A stretch of 64,000 nt of DNA from Rhodobacter sp. Its GTDB lineage: Bacteria; Pseudomonadota; Alphaproteobacteria; Rhodobacterales; Rhodobacteraceae. A model generated the notes under the pieces. That model was given only the letters and a program-made list of their open reading frames with translations, was not told the origin of the DNA and did no database searches. Shown piece after piece: positions 26,586 to 34,917 of the stretch. The stretch lies in the NCBI GenBank assembly GCA_030065095.1, contig JASJDP010000026.1, forward strand, positions 1 through 64,000, in the 5' to 3' direction. Both the position numbers and the translations under genes were made by a program. Every line of letters starts with the position of its first letter. Within the stretch, counting starts at the first letter, position 1.

Positions 26586-26891
26586 ATCCGGATCATCGGA
26601 CGTAGCTCACAGTCTTTGGCATTACCGCTTAGGCGCGTTAGTCGCGCTTCTCAAGGCGCGGCTCCGCTTGTCCCACCGCCTCCGGCTGGTTCTGCGCACT
26701 GGGGAGGGGCACTTCAGCGCTTCCCCGCGTTCACAAGAGCAGACGTTCGGACAATCGGCAGTGAAGGCGATCACGGCACTGACCGGTCGCGGGCCTTGCT
26801 ACCGTTTGTGCGAGGCATTCGTCGATAGCGGTCGCCTCGCGATCATGTCACTTTGGGGGAAACCATTCGCAAGTAACCCTGCAGGTCGCCC
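26586..26891. other. Divergent intergenic region
   Basis: The spacer between the divergent MFS and peptidase genes must hold both promoters. I found no strong palindrome or convincing promoter pair. Confidence 0.4.
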
Positions 26892-28277
26892 ATGACACGC
26901 GCTATCGCAATCGAAACCATCGCCGGCTACTTCGACGACGGCCGCTTCGAGGACGACCTGCGCGACCTGGTGGCCTACGAAACCGAAAGCCAGAACCCAG
27001 ACCAGGCTGCCGAGCTCACCCGCTACCTCGAAGCGGCGATGGCCGTGCGTCTCGGCCGCCTGGGCTTCGCCTGCGACATTCATCCCAATCCGGTCGCGGA
27101 CGCCGGCCCGATCCTGGTCGCCGAGCGCCACGAGGCCGAGGATCTTCCAACGATCCTCACCTACGGGCATGGCGACGTGATCCGCGCTCAGAGCGATCAG
27201 TGGCGCGAGGGCCTTCATCCGTTTCGCCTCGTCGCGGAACACGACCGCCTCTATGGTCGGGGCAGCGCGGACAACAAGGGACAGCATCTCATCAACATCG
27301 CCGCGCTCGACGCCGTCCTGCGGACCCGCGGCAAGCTTGGCTTCAACTGCCGCATGGTGATCGAGACCGGGGAAGAGGTCGGCTCGCCCGGCCTGGCCGA
27401 GTTCTTTCGGGCACATAAGGACGCACTCTCTGCGGATGTACTGATCGCTTCGGACGGACCGCGGCTGCAACCCGAAACCCCCACGATATTCATGGGCACC
27501 CGTGGCGCGCTCACCTTCGATCTTGTGGTGGATCTGCGCGACGGGGCGCATCATTCCGGCAATTGGGGCGGGCTTCTGGCCGATCCGGCGATGATCCTCG
27601 CGCAGGCCTTGGCGACCATCACCGACGCCCGGGGACAGATCCGCATCCCCGAGTGGCGGCCCGACAGCCTGACCGACGATGTGCGCGACGCGCTCCGCGG
27701 ATTGCCGATCGAGGGCGGCGGCGGCCCGTCGATCGATGAGGACTGGGGCGAGGAAAGCCTGACCCCGGCCGAACGCGCCTTTGGCTGGAACAGTTTTGCG
27801 ATCCTTGCCATGAAAAGCGGCGCGCCCGACGCGCCGGTCAATGCGATCGCGGACCGTGCGCGCGCCACATGCCAGCTGCGTTACGTCGTGGGGACCGATC
27901 CCGCGAACATCGTACCGTCGCTGCGCCGCCACCTGGATGCGCAAGGCTTCGAGACGGTGCGGATCGCCCCCTTCGAGCAAGGCTTTTTCCCTGCAACCCG
28001 GCTGTCTCCGGAGCATCCTTGGGTTCAATTCGTGGCGCGGTCGATCGAGCGGACCTCGGGTCAGGCGCCGCATGTCTTTCCCAACCTCGCGGGGTCGCTT
28101 CCCAATGACGTGTTCGCCGATATCCTCGGCCTGCCCACGGTCTGGGTGCCGCATTCGTACCGGGGCTGTTCCCAACACGCACCCGACGAGCATGTCCTGA
28201 AACCGGTTTGCCGGGATGCGCTCAAAGTCATGGCGGGACTGTTCTGGGATCTGGGCGATGGGCCATGCCCGCGGTAA
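26892..28277 (+). CDS. M20 family metallopeptidase
   Basis: The 461-residue cytoplasmic dizinc peptidase has the zinc and catalytic residues in YGHGDV (H93, D95), GRGSADNKGQ (bridging D127) and IETGEEVGSPG (catalytic E161, zinc E162), plus a C-terminal His in HSYRGCSQHAPDEH. A dimerisation lid lies between about residues 200 and 330. Family members hydrolyse dipeptides or deacylate amino acids; the long form with ETGEE is nearest to the carnosinase/PepV-like group. The start has a GCAGG site. Confidence 0.9.
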   Translation: MTRAIAIETIAGYFDDGRFEDDLRDLVAYETESQNPDQAAELTRYLEAAMAVRLGRLGFACDIHPNPVADAGPILVAERHEAEDLPTILTYGHGDVIRAQSDQWREGLHPFRLVAEHDRLYGRGSADNKGQHLINIAALDAVLRTRGKLGFNCRMVIETGEEVGSPGLAEFFRAHKDALSADVLIASDGPRLQPETPTIFMGTRGALTFDLVVDLRDGAHHSGNWGGLLADPAMILAQALATITDARGQIRIPEWRPDSLTDDVRDALRGLPIEGGGGPSIDEDWGEESLTPAERAFGWNSFAILAMKSGAPDAPVNAIADRARATCQLRYVVGTDPANIVPSLRRHLDAQGFETVRIAPFEQGFFPATRLSPEHPWVQFVARSIERTSGQAPHVFPNLAGSLPNDVFADILGLPTVWVPHSYRGCSQHAPDEHVLKPVCRDALKVMAGLFWDLGDGPCPR

Positions 28278-28553
28278 GCCAGGTTGCAGGAAAGAAGGTC
28301 GCGGCTGTACGGTTGTCAGCCGTGCGACGGTCATGACTCAACCCGCAGGTCCACGCCGGGACCTGCAGAGATTGAGGGAGGCGCTGGCGTGAAGTCTGCG
28401 TCTTCACCGTGAACCGCGCGCCGTGCCGGCATTTTTTATCAGCGCCGCCATCCATATGGCAGTCTGCCGTTGCTACCTATTCAGGCTGGTCATTTTCGAG
28501 CGATCCCGGTGTATTGTGTCACGGGCGCAGCGCCTGTTCTTGCGGGAATTGAG

Positions 28554-29372
28554 ATGACGCATACCGAAACGAACGCACCGGCCGCAGCGGCCTATTACGA
28601 CGACGCCAACGTCGCCGATTTCTACCGGCTCTGCTGGGGCGGATCCGACATTCACATCGGGCGCTACGACAGCGGCGACGAAACAGTTGCCGACGCCTCC
28701 GCGGCGATGACACGGCACTTGCTGGACTGCGCGCGCGTGGGACCGGGTGATCGGGTTCTCGACATCGCATGCGGCTATGGCGGAACGCTGCGGCAATTGG
28801 CCGAACGCGGCTGCCGGCCATTCGGGATCGATATTTCGGCGGTCTGTGTCGAAGAGGCGCGCAAGCTCAATCGTGCTGCCGGGCTCGACGACCGCGTCAC
28901 GGTCGAGATCGGTGATTTCCATGGCATCGATAGCAAGACGGGGGCCTGGGACGCCGTGATCTGTCAGGAATCCCTGATCCATTCCACCGACCGCCCCCGC
29001 GTCTTCGCCGAGGTTTTCCGGGTACTCCGCCCTGGCGGGGTTTTCGCATTTTCCGATATCCTGACGTCGGAGGGTGCGGATATCGCCATGGTCGACGCGG
29101 CCTTCGCCCGACTGCGCGCAAGGGGCGGCGCGACGCCCCGAGACTACCGGCGCATGGCCGTCGCGACCGGCTTTGAGCTCACCCACACCGAAGAGCGTCC
29201 GGAGGACATCGCGACACACTACGCGAAATTGGCCGCGCTCCTCGCACGGCGCCCGGATGGCCTTGATCCAGATGCGGCCGGTCGGATTGCAGAGAGTATC
29301 AGCCGCTGGCAGTCCGCACTGTCGGGCGGGCATATAACCTGGGCCTGCTTTATCGCGCGCAAACCGGAGTGA
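28554..29372 (+). CDS. Class I SAM-dependent methyltransferase, sarcosine/dimethylglycine methyltransferase-like
   Basis: The 272-residue protein has YYDDANVADFYRLCWGG (residues 13-29) and DIHIGRYDSGDE, features shared with glycine-betaine-forming N-methyltransferases. These are followed by the SAM-binding loop VLDIACGYGGTLRQL (about 68-82) and the acidic GIDIS strand. The family methylates sarcosine or dimethylglycine, but look-alikes act on other amines, so substrate is not certain. An in-frame extension upstream of the ATG at 28554 is not family-like. Confidence 0.85.
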   Translation: MTHTETNAPAAAAYYDDANVADFYRLCWGGSDIHIGRYDSGDETVADASAAMTRHLLDCARVGPGDRVLDIACGYGGTLRQLAERGCRPFGIDISAVCVEEARKLNRAAGLDDRVTVEIGDFHGIDSKTGAWDAVICQESLIHSTDRPRVFAEVFRVLRPGGVFAFSDILTSEGADIAMVDAAFARLRARGGATPRDYRRMAVATGFELTHTEERPEDIATHYAKLAALLARRPDGLDPDAAGRIAESISRWQSALSGGHITWACFIARKPE

Positions 29373-29483
29373 AACCGAGCTTGGTGCCGTTCCGCTCCAA
29401 GGCCGACCCTACCGACCACGGTGGCCCGCTTCTTCCGCAAAACGGTCTCGCGGGCGGCTCAATCCGGTCACTGCGTTCGGGCA

Positions 29484-30209
29484 TCACCACGTCACTGCGT
29501 CCTTGCCGAACCATTCCTTGGTCAGAGCATTCAGGCTGCCGTCCTGTGTCATCTCGTAAATCAGGTCTTCGAAAGCGAAACGCAGTTCGAAATTGTCAGC
29601 ATGTAGGGCCATCGTCACGCCCGGACGAAGACGGCGTTCGGCTGCGACGACTGCGAGCCGCCCCTCGGTTGCGTCCACCAATGGAGCGAGTTCTATGCGT
29701 TCGCCCACAGCAATTTCCGCATCGCCGCGCTCAACCGCCTCCAAGGCTTCTTCGAGAGTATCAAAACGCATGACGTTGTAGGGTGTCGTGGTGTGCCAGG
29801 CATCGATGGCCGGATCAGATATCGTTGCGGCCGTTTTGACATTACCGAACGGGTCGAATCCTGGCGGGCCGACAAAGTCGAATGGGTCGGGATAGAGATA
29901 TGCGGCCGTTGTTTCCAGTCCGTCGCCAAGTTGCGCGGTGATGGGTATGGCTGCCATCACCACATCGACTTCTTTTGCCTTCAGCGCCGGCAGGAGTCCG
30001 TCCTGCGCCATCGGTTCCCATTCACAAGACAGATTGCCACGCTGGCAAAGCGCCTCACTCAAGGCTCTTTCAAATCCCTGCATCACAGCCGGTGCTACCG
30101 TGAAATCACCAACCTCATATTGCGCTGCGGTGCCGATAGTCACTTTCTGCGCAAGCGCTTGCACGGGCGGCAACAAAACACCCGCAAGTACGAGGAGACC
30201 AATTCTCAT
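29484..30209 (-). CDS. grrP: Orphan periplasmic substrate-binding protein, GrrP-like
   Basis: The 241-residue protein has a signal peptide (residues 1-20, cut near ALA-QK) and the fold of amino-acid ABC binding proteins (VTIGTAAQYEVGDF at the mature N-terminus, VDVVMAAIPIT, GDAEIAVGERIEL). No permease or ATPase gene is nearby. Orphan binding proteins named GrrP are known companions of GrrM-type radical SAM enzymes, and this gene follows such an enzyme on the same strand. The start has a clear AAAGG site. The identification rests largely on context. An unrelated amino-acid binding protein is the alternative. Confidence 0.6.
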   Translation of the reverse strand: MRIGLLVLAGVLLPPVQALAQKVTIGTAAQYEVGDFTVAPAVMQGFERALSEALCQRGNLSCEWEPMAQDGLLPALKAKEVDVVMAAIPITAQLGDGLETTAAYLYPDPFDFVGPPGFDPFGNVKTAATISDPAIDAWHTTTPYNVMRFDTLEEALEAVERGDAEIAVGERIELAPLVDATEGRLAVVAAERRLRPGVTMALHADNFELRFAFEDLIYEMTQDGSLNALTKEWFGKDAVTW

Positions 30210-30222
30210 AGCACTGCCTTTC

Positions 30223-30240
30223 TTCTGAGTGGACTCAGAA
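30223..30240. promoter_or_regulatory. Perfect 8-2-8 palindrome upstream of the binding-protein gene
   Basis: TTCTGAGT-GG-ACTCAGAA is a perfect inverted repeat ending 13 bases before the start of the GrrP-like gene. It could be an operator or an RNA hairpin. It sits in the 292-base spacer after the radical SAM gene, which otherwise shows nothing recognisable. Confidence 0.55.
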
Positions 30241-30501
30241 TGATGACCGGGGCTCTCGCTGGTGCGGTTTTCTTAGTCCCGCTGAACCTCTTCATACAAC
30301 TGCCATGAAGCCTTCACATGGTCATACGCCTCGCCAAAGCCGAATTGGGAGAGAACCGCACTATCCAGGAGTGCATATAGGTGAAATGCTTCCGAGGTGG
30401 AACTCGTCTCTGGCGCCGTTCGGTCCTCTGAGGAGATTGAATCAGGCGTCTAGAGCTACTTCAACCAAGCCTCTGTCAACAAAATCGGCCCACAGCGGTC
30501 A

Positions 30502-31680
30502 TCAGCCTGCTTCCGAACTTACGTACCGATGAGTTTGGTCACTGTATGCTTTATCAGACAGCTCGCTGAACAACATCTCAGCGACTTCTTTCTTCAGGAG
30601 TCTACAAGCTGTGGATTCCGGTCTGTTGAATCGTCCGGACTCGAAATAAGCATTGGACACATATGATCCGCCACACACACCAAACAAATAGCACGCTTCC
30701 TGACATGATTTGGTATGCATGTGAATTGCGTCACGAAACTTGTAATAGGGCTCCGACGCCAACATGTCCGACAAGGATTGCCTCAACACGTTCCCAATTA
30801 CGAAGTTTGAGTACTCACTGGCACTGGCACCTGCAAACTCCGGTGAGAAAGTCGACACATCACCGTTCTTCTGGATAGTGAATATGCCACGCTCCGACAA
30901 TTCATCTGGTTTTCGCCTATAATGCTTGTTCGACCGTCTCTTCTGGAAGACATGAATATAGTCAGAAAACTCACGAATTCTAAATTTGTCGCTCACACTT
31001 TGCCACTTTAAGAATAAATCCAGAATAAATTTCCGGAATCTCTTCACTGTATCATCGCTCAATTCCAATCTATCATCCAGCAGCGTGGATCTTGTGTTTT
31101 GATTTTCAATTTCTTCAACATTAAACCCGACGGAAGAGAATTTGCTATCCAGGAAAAAGTCTAATAACTGGTCCGCATAATCAAGATGTTTTTCTGTGAT
31201 GACACACAGAGCTCCAACCTTAATTCCTGACCTCCGTAACCGCTCATAACCAGCCATCGTTTTTCGAAATGATCCTTTACCCGACCAATTCACCCTGGAT
31301 GAATCATGAAGAAATTCAGGACCATCAACACTCAACCCAACCTTTATCTTCTTCTCAGCAAAAAACTCGCACCATTGATCATTGATCAGAGTACCATTTG
31401 TCTGAATTGAATGGTCGACGCTTACACCCTCTTTTACTTCTTCTTCAATCACATCAAAAGCTTTTTGATAAAACTGTCTGCCTACAATCAGGGGTTCTCC
31501 GCAATGCCACAGAAAACCGACCCTGCCCTTGGCCAATATTCGTTCATCGGCAAATATTCTTTTCGCAGCGCTTCGAACGACATCCATCGACATAACGGAA
31601 TAGTCGGAGCGATTGGGCACATAACAGTATCTGCAATTAATGTTGCAACCGGAGGTCGGCTGCATAACAATCAGTGTCAT
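30502..31680 (-). CDS. grrM: Radical SAM/SPASM peptide maturase, GrrM/OscB-like
   Basis: The 392-residue protein opens with the radical SAM cluster motif CNINCRYCY (C12, C16, C19). It continues with FLWHCGEPLI, HSIQTNGTLI and VGLSVDGPEFLHD, the pattern of anaerobic sulfatase-maturase-like and cyclophane-forming enzymes. The segment VGFNVEEIENQN and the SPASM-type cysteines C326, C330, C336 and C359 near the C-terminus fit the GrrM/OscB group. That group links an aromatic residue to the residue two places on in a precursor peptide. The gene is much lower in GC than its neighbours, which suggests transfer. It follows the putative precursor by 46 bases. No clear ribosome-binding site is visible before ATG 31680. 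Confidence 0.85.
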   Translation of the reverse strand: MTLIVMQPTSGCNINCRYCYVPNRSDYSVMSMDVVRSAAKRIFADERILAKGRVGFLWHCGEPLIVGRQFYQKAFDVIEEEVKEGVSVDHSIQTNGTLINDQWCEFFAEKKIKVGLSVDGPEFLHDSSRVNWSGKGSFRKTMAGYERLRRSGIKVGALCVITEKHLDYADQLLDFFLDSKFSSVGFNVEEIENQNTRSTLLDDRLELSDDTVKRFRKFILDLFLKWQSVSDKFRIREFSDYIHVFQKRRSNKHYRRKPDELSERGIFTIQKNGDVSTFSPEFAGASASEYSNFVIGNVLRQSLSDMLASEPYYKFRDAIHMHTKSCQEACYLFGVCGGSYVSNAYFESGRFNRPESTACRLLKKEVAEMLFSELSDKAYSDQTHRYVSSEAG

Positions 31681-31726
31681 GAAGTTGTATCGTCAGAACT
31701 GAGATTCGTGTATTTTGGCTGAGTGC

Positions 31727-31933
31727 CTACCCTACCTTTTCCCAGCTTACCTTCGTCCAGTCATCATCACCCGATTTATCATGCCAATCCCAGAATGAGG
31801 CGGATAACTTTTGCCCAGCATTGGATGACAACGCCGATAACATCGACATATCCAATCTATCCAGCCTTGATTCCAGATAGTCCGTGAGGTTGGATTCGTC
31901 ACAACTAACTTCGTCTAAGGCTTTATCATACAT
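31727..31933 (-). CDS. Putative RiPP precursor peptide (cyclophane type)
   Basis: The 68-residue acidic peptide starts at ATG 31933 with a strong AAAGGAG site seven bases upstream. Residues 1-45 look like a leader (LTDYLESRLDRLDMSMLSAL is helical and acidic). Residues 46-68 look like a core: SFWDWHDK, a DDD turn, then WTKVSWEK. They contain W50-H-D52, W59-T-K61 and W64-E-K66, aromatic-x-polar triplets of the kind joined in three-residue cyclophanes. Unlike canonical GrrA it has no glycine-rich repeat. It is first in the set, followed by the maturase and the orphan binding protein. Which triplets are modified cannot be told. Confidence 0.7.
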   Translation of the reverse strand: MYDKALDEVSCDESNLTDYLESRLDRLDMSMLSALSSNAGQKLSASFWDWHDKSGDDDWTKVSWEKVG

Positions 31934-32356
31934 AGTAATTCTCCTTTCGATTAGCCTAATCATACGGGGCACTTCTTGTCCAGTGTCTTGCGCCCTTTCA
32001 CAATCACGCAAAGCCAGCGCCCGACTTGGGGAGCGTAGCCCTTGAACTGAGACCTGTTTCCTCCTCCGGCTTTGGGCAGAGAGCCGGTACGCTATCTTAG
32101 TTGGCTGTCGTCGGATCACTGATCGGGGAGATCGGTTTGATCCGGCCGGCGGGCCGTTTTAACGGATGGGCACAACGCACACTTCGCCCGGCGCACTCGA
32201 CCGTCTGCAGTAACGAAATGGCGGCGCAAAGAGGCGGAGCCGGCGTCGGGCGCCCAATCCGCAATCATTCGCCCAATATTCATACGCCATTTTATTGCGC
32301 TGCCCGGCGTTCTTGGTAGTCTCGTCTCACACCAAAGGCGATAGGGGGGATTTATC
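31934..32356. other. Divergent spacer between the RiPP locus and the nucleoside transporter
   Basis: The first part is lower in GC, like the RiPP genes, and must hold the precursor promoter. A TATGAT hexamer lies a short way upstream of the precursor on the minus strand, with only a weak -35 match. Frames open here have no recognisable protein. Confidence 0.4.
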
Positions 32357-33379
32357 ATGAAACGCGCTGAACTGCTTCACTCCGGGATCGGTCGTCGGAG
32401 CCTGCTAGCGGGCGCTAGCGCCGCTGCCGGCCTCGCGACATTGCCAAAGCGGCTCTTCGCGCAAGAGCCCTTGAGTGTGGCAGGCATCTATACCGTTCCC
32501 GTTGAACAGCAATGGGTCAGCCGTATCCACATCGCAGCCGAGGCCGCGCAGGCCGCCGGCCAGATCACCTACGCCTTTACCGAGAACACCGCCAACACGG
32601 ACTATACCCGCGTCATGCGCGAGTACGCGGAAGGTGGTGCCAAGTTGATCGTGGGCGAGATCTTCGGCGTGGAGGCGGAGGCGCGTGAGGTCGTTTTGGA
32701 CTACCCGGATACCGCGTTTCTGTTGGGCTCGTCGTTCCTTGAGGATCCAGCCTATCCCAACCTCGCTGTCTTCGACAATTACATCCAGGATGCAGCCTAC
32801 CTCACCGGCATCATTGCTGGCGCCATGAGCGAGGCGGGCAATGTCGGCATGGTCGGCGGCTTCCCGATCCCGGAGGTCAACCGCCTGATGCATGCCTTCA
32901 TGGCCGGGGTTCGCGAAATCAAGCCTGACGCGACCTTCCAGGTGTCCTTCATAGGCTCCTGGTTCGATCCCCCGAAGGCTAAGGAAACGGCCTTTGCAAT
33001 GATCGAGAACGGCGCAGATATGATGTATGCGGAACGCTTCGGTGTCTCCGACGCAGCCCAGGAGCGTGGCGTTCTGGCCATCGGCAATGTCATCGACACC
33101 CAGGCGGATTACCCCGATACGGTCGTTGCCTCGGCGCTGTGGCACTTTGAGCCCACCATGCAAGCGGCCCTCGCCGCCGTGACCGACGGCAGCTTCACCG
33201 CAGCCAACTATGGGCTCTTCTCTTACATGAAAGAGGGCGGCTGCTCTCTTGCGCCGCTTGGCACCTTCGAGGGCAAGGTCCCCGCAGAGGCGATGGCGCT
33301 GGTGGCCGAACGCGAAGCCGCGATCCGGGCGGGCAGCTTTGTTGTCGAAGTGGACGATACGGAGCCTGTGTCCTCCTGA
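32357..33379 (+). CDS. BMP family ABC transporter substrate-binding protein
   Basis: The 340-residue protein has a twin-arginine-type signal (GRRSLLAGASAAAG, residues 12-25, cut near FAQ-EP) and the BMP/PnrA-like binding fold (SVAGIYTVPVEQQWV, then LTGIIAGAMSEAGNVGMVGG). BMP proteins deliver purine or pyrimidine nucleosides or nucleobases to an ABC importer. An AGGGGGG site precedes the ATG. It is the first gene of a five-gene operon that ends with a cytosine deaminase-like enzyme, which fits nucleobase or nucleoside salvage. The next gene overlaps by one base. Confidence 0.92.
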   Translation: MKRAELLHSGIGRRSLLAGASAAAGLATLPKRLFAQEPLSVAGIYTVPVEQQWVSRIHIAAEAAQAAGQITYAFTENTANTDYTRVMREYAEGGAKLIVGEIFGVEAEAREVVLDYPDTAFLLGSSFLEDPAYPNLAVFDNYIQDAAYLTGIIAGAMSEAGNVGMVGGFPIPEVNRLMHAFMAGVREIKPDATFQVSFIGSWFDPPKAKETAFAMIENGADMMYAERFGVSDAAQERGVLAIGNVIDTQADYPDTVVASALWHFEPTMQAALAAVTDGSFTAANYGLFSYMKEGGCSLAPLGTFEGKVPAEAMALVAEREAAIRAGSFVVEVDDTEPVSS

Positions 33380-34917
33380 TGACCAACACGGCAGAGGCGC
33401 GGGAGGTTGTCCTGCGCCTCAATGGCATTACCAAACGATTTGGCAGTCTGACGGCGAATGACTCGGTCGACGTGACGCTACACCGGGGCGAGGTCATTGC
33501 GCTTCTGGGCGAGAACGGGGCCGGGAAAACGACCCTGATGAACATCCTCTTCGGACATTACACCGCGGACGAAGGGACCGTAGAGGTGTTCGGTCGTACT
33601 TTGGCCCCCGGGGCGACCGGGGCCGCGTTGAAGGCCGGCGTGGGCATGGTGCACCAGCACTTCACGCTGGCGGGCAACCTCACCGTGCTCGATAACATCC
33701 TGCTGGGCACCGCTCCGCTCTGGTCACTGGGCCGCGGCCGCCGCGAGGCACAGGCGCGCGTGCGGAAACTTGCGGCAGACTTCGGGCTGGCCGTCCACCC
33801 CGGGGCCAAGGTCGGCACGCTCTCGGTGGGTGAGCGGCAGCGCGTGGAAATCCTGAAGGCACTTTATCGCGATGCCCGCGTCTTGATCCTGGACGAGCCG
33901 ACGGCGGTGCTGACGCCCCAGGAATCCGATGCGCTATTCGAGACCCTGCGCAAGGCGGTCGATCAGGGGCTATCGGTCATCTTTATTTCTCACAAGCTGC
34001 ACGAGGTCATGGCAATCTCGGACCGGGTGCTGGTGCTGCGTCACGGCAAGCTGGTGGGCGAGACGCCCACAGCCGAGACGACGCCTCATGCCCTTGCGGA
34101 ACTCATGGTGGGGGCCGAGATCGCCCAGCCCGTGCCGTCCGAGGCGAAGCCCGGTGCCACGTTGCTAAGCTTGCGCAGCGTCTTTGCGCATCCGCCTGGG
34201 CACAGAACGGGACTCCAGGGCATCGACCTCGACCTGCGCGCCGGCCAGATATTGGGTCTCGCGGGTGTGTCCGGGAACGGCCAGGGCGCCCTGGCTGAGC
34301 TGATCTCGGGCGAGGCAAAGCCGCAAAGCGGCGAAATGCGGCTGGGCAACAAAGCGGCCCCGCCCTGGTCTCCGCGCGCCGCCCTTGCCGCCCAAATTGG
34401 GCGTATCCCGGAGGATCGCCACAGCACCGGCAGCATCGCCGATTTCTCGCTGACCGAAAACGCGATTCTGGAGAGCTACAAGGACACGGCGCTCAGCCGT
34501 GCTGGATGGATGCGCTGGTCTGCGGCCGAGGCCTTCGCCAAGCAGGTGATTTCACGATACGATGTGCGCTGCCCTGGCCCTGAGGCGCGGATCCGGCTGT
34601 TGTCAGGCGGCAATATGCAAAAGCTCATCCTTGGCCGCGCCCTCGAATCGAACCCCCGGATCATCTTGGCCAACCAGCCGGTCCGCGGCCTTGACATCGG
34701 GGCCGTCACCTATGTGCAGAAGCGCCTGATCGCGGCCCGGGACGCGGGCGCGGCGATCCTGCTGATCTCGGAAGATCTCGATGAAATCCTGGGACTGGCG
34801 GATGTGATCCGGGTGATGTCGGAGGGACGGCTGTCACCTGAGTTCCTCCGGGGATCAATGACCGCAACCGAGCTTGGACGCTGGATGGCCGGGGAAGGAT
34901 TTGACCGTGCGGCTTGA
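33379..34917 (+). CDS. ABC transporter ATP-binding protein, nucleoside-type, two nucleotide-binding domains
   Basis: The 512-residue protein has duplicated ATPase domains, as in BmpB/NupA and RbsA-type importers. Domain 1 has Walker A GENGAGKTT (about residues 36-44) and signature LSVGERQRVEILKAL. Domain 2 has a degenerate Walker A (GVSGNGQGA, no Lys/Thr pair) with signature LSGGNMQKLILGR. Such asymmetry is normal in this family, where one site is catalytically weak. It energises the two permeases downstream. Confidence 0.93.
   Translation: MTNTAEAREVVLRLNGITKRFGSLTANDSVDVTLHRGEVIALLGENGAGKTTLMNILFGHYTADEGTVEVFGRTLAPGATGAALKAGVGMVHQHFTLAGNLTVLDNILLGTAPLWSLGRGRREAQARVRKLAADFGLAVHPGAKVGTLSVGERQRVEILKALYRDARVLILDEPTAVLTPQESDALFETLRKAVDQGLSVIFISHKLHEVMAISDRVLVLRHGKLVGETPTAETTPHALAELMVGAEIAQPVPSEAKPGATLLSLRSVFAHPPGHRTGLQGIDLDLRAGQILGLAGVSGNGQGALAELISGEAKPQSGEMRLGNKAAPPWSPRAALAAQIGRIPEDRHSTGSIADFSLTENAILESYKDTALSRAGWMRWSAAEAFAKQVISRYDVRCPGPEARIRLLSGGNMQKLILGRALESNPRIILANQPVRGLDIGAVTYVQKRLIAARDAGAAILLISEDLDEILGLADVIRVMSEGRLSPEFLRGSMTATELGRWMAGEGFDRAA

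Noticed and set aside
29484-30209. Binding protein as part of a normal amino-acid ABC importer
   Set aside because: No permease or ATPase gene is adjacent, so I favoured the orphan GrrP-like reading, though it remains possible that partners lie elsewhere.
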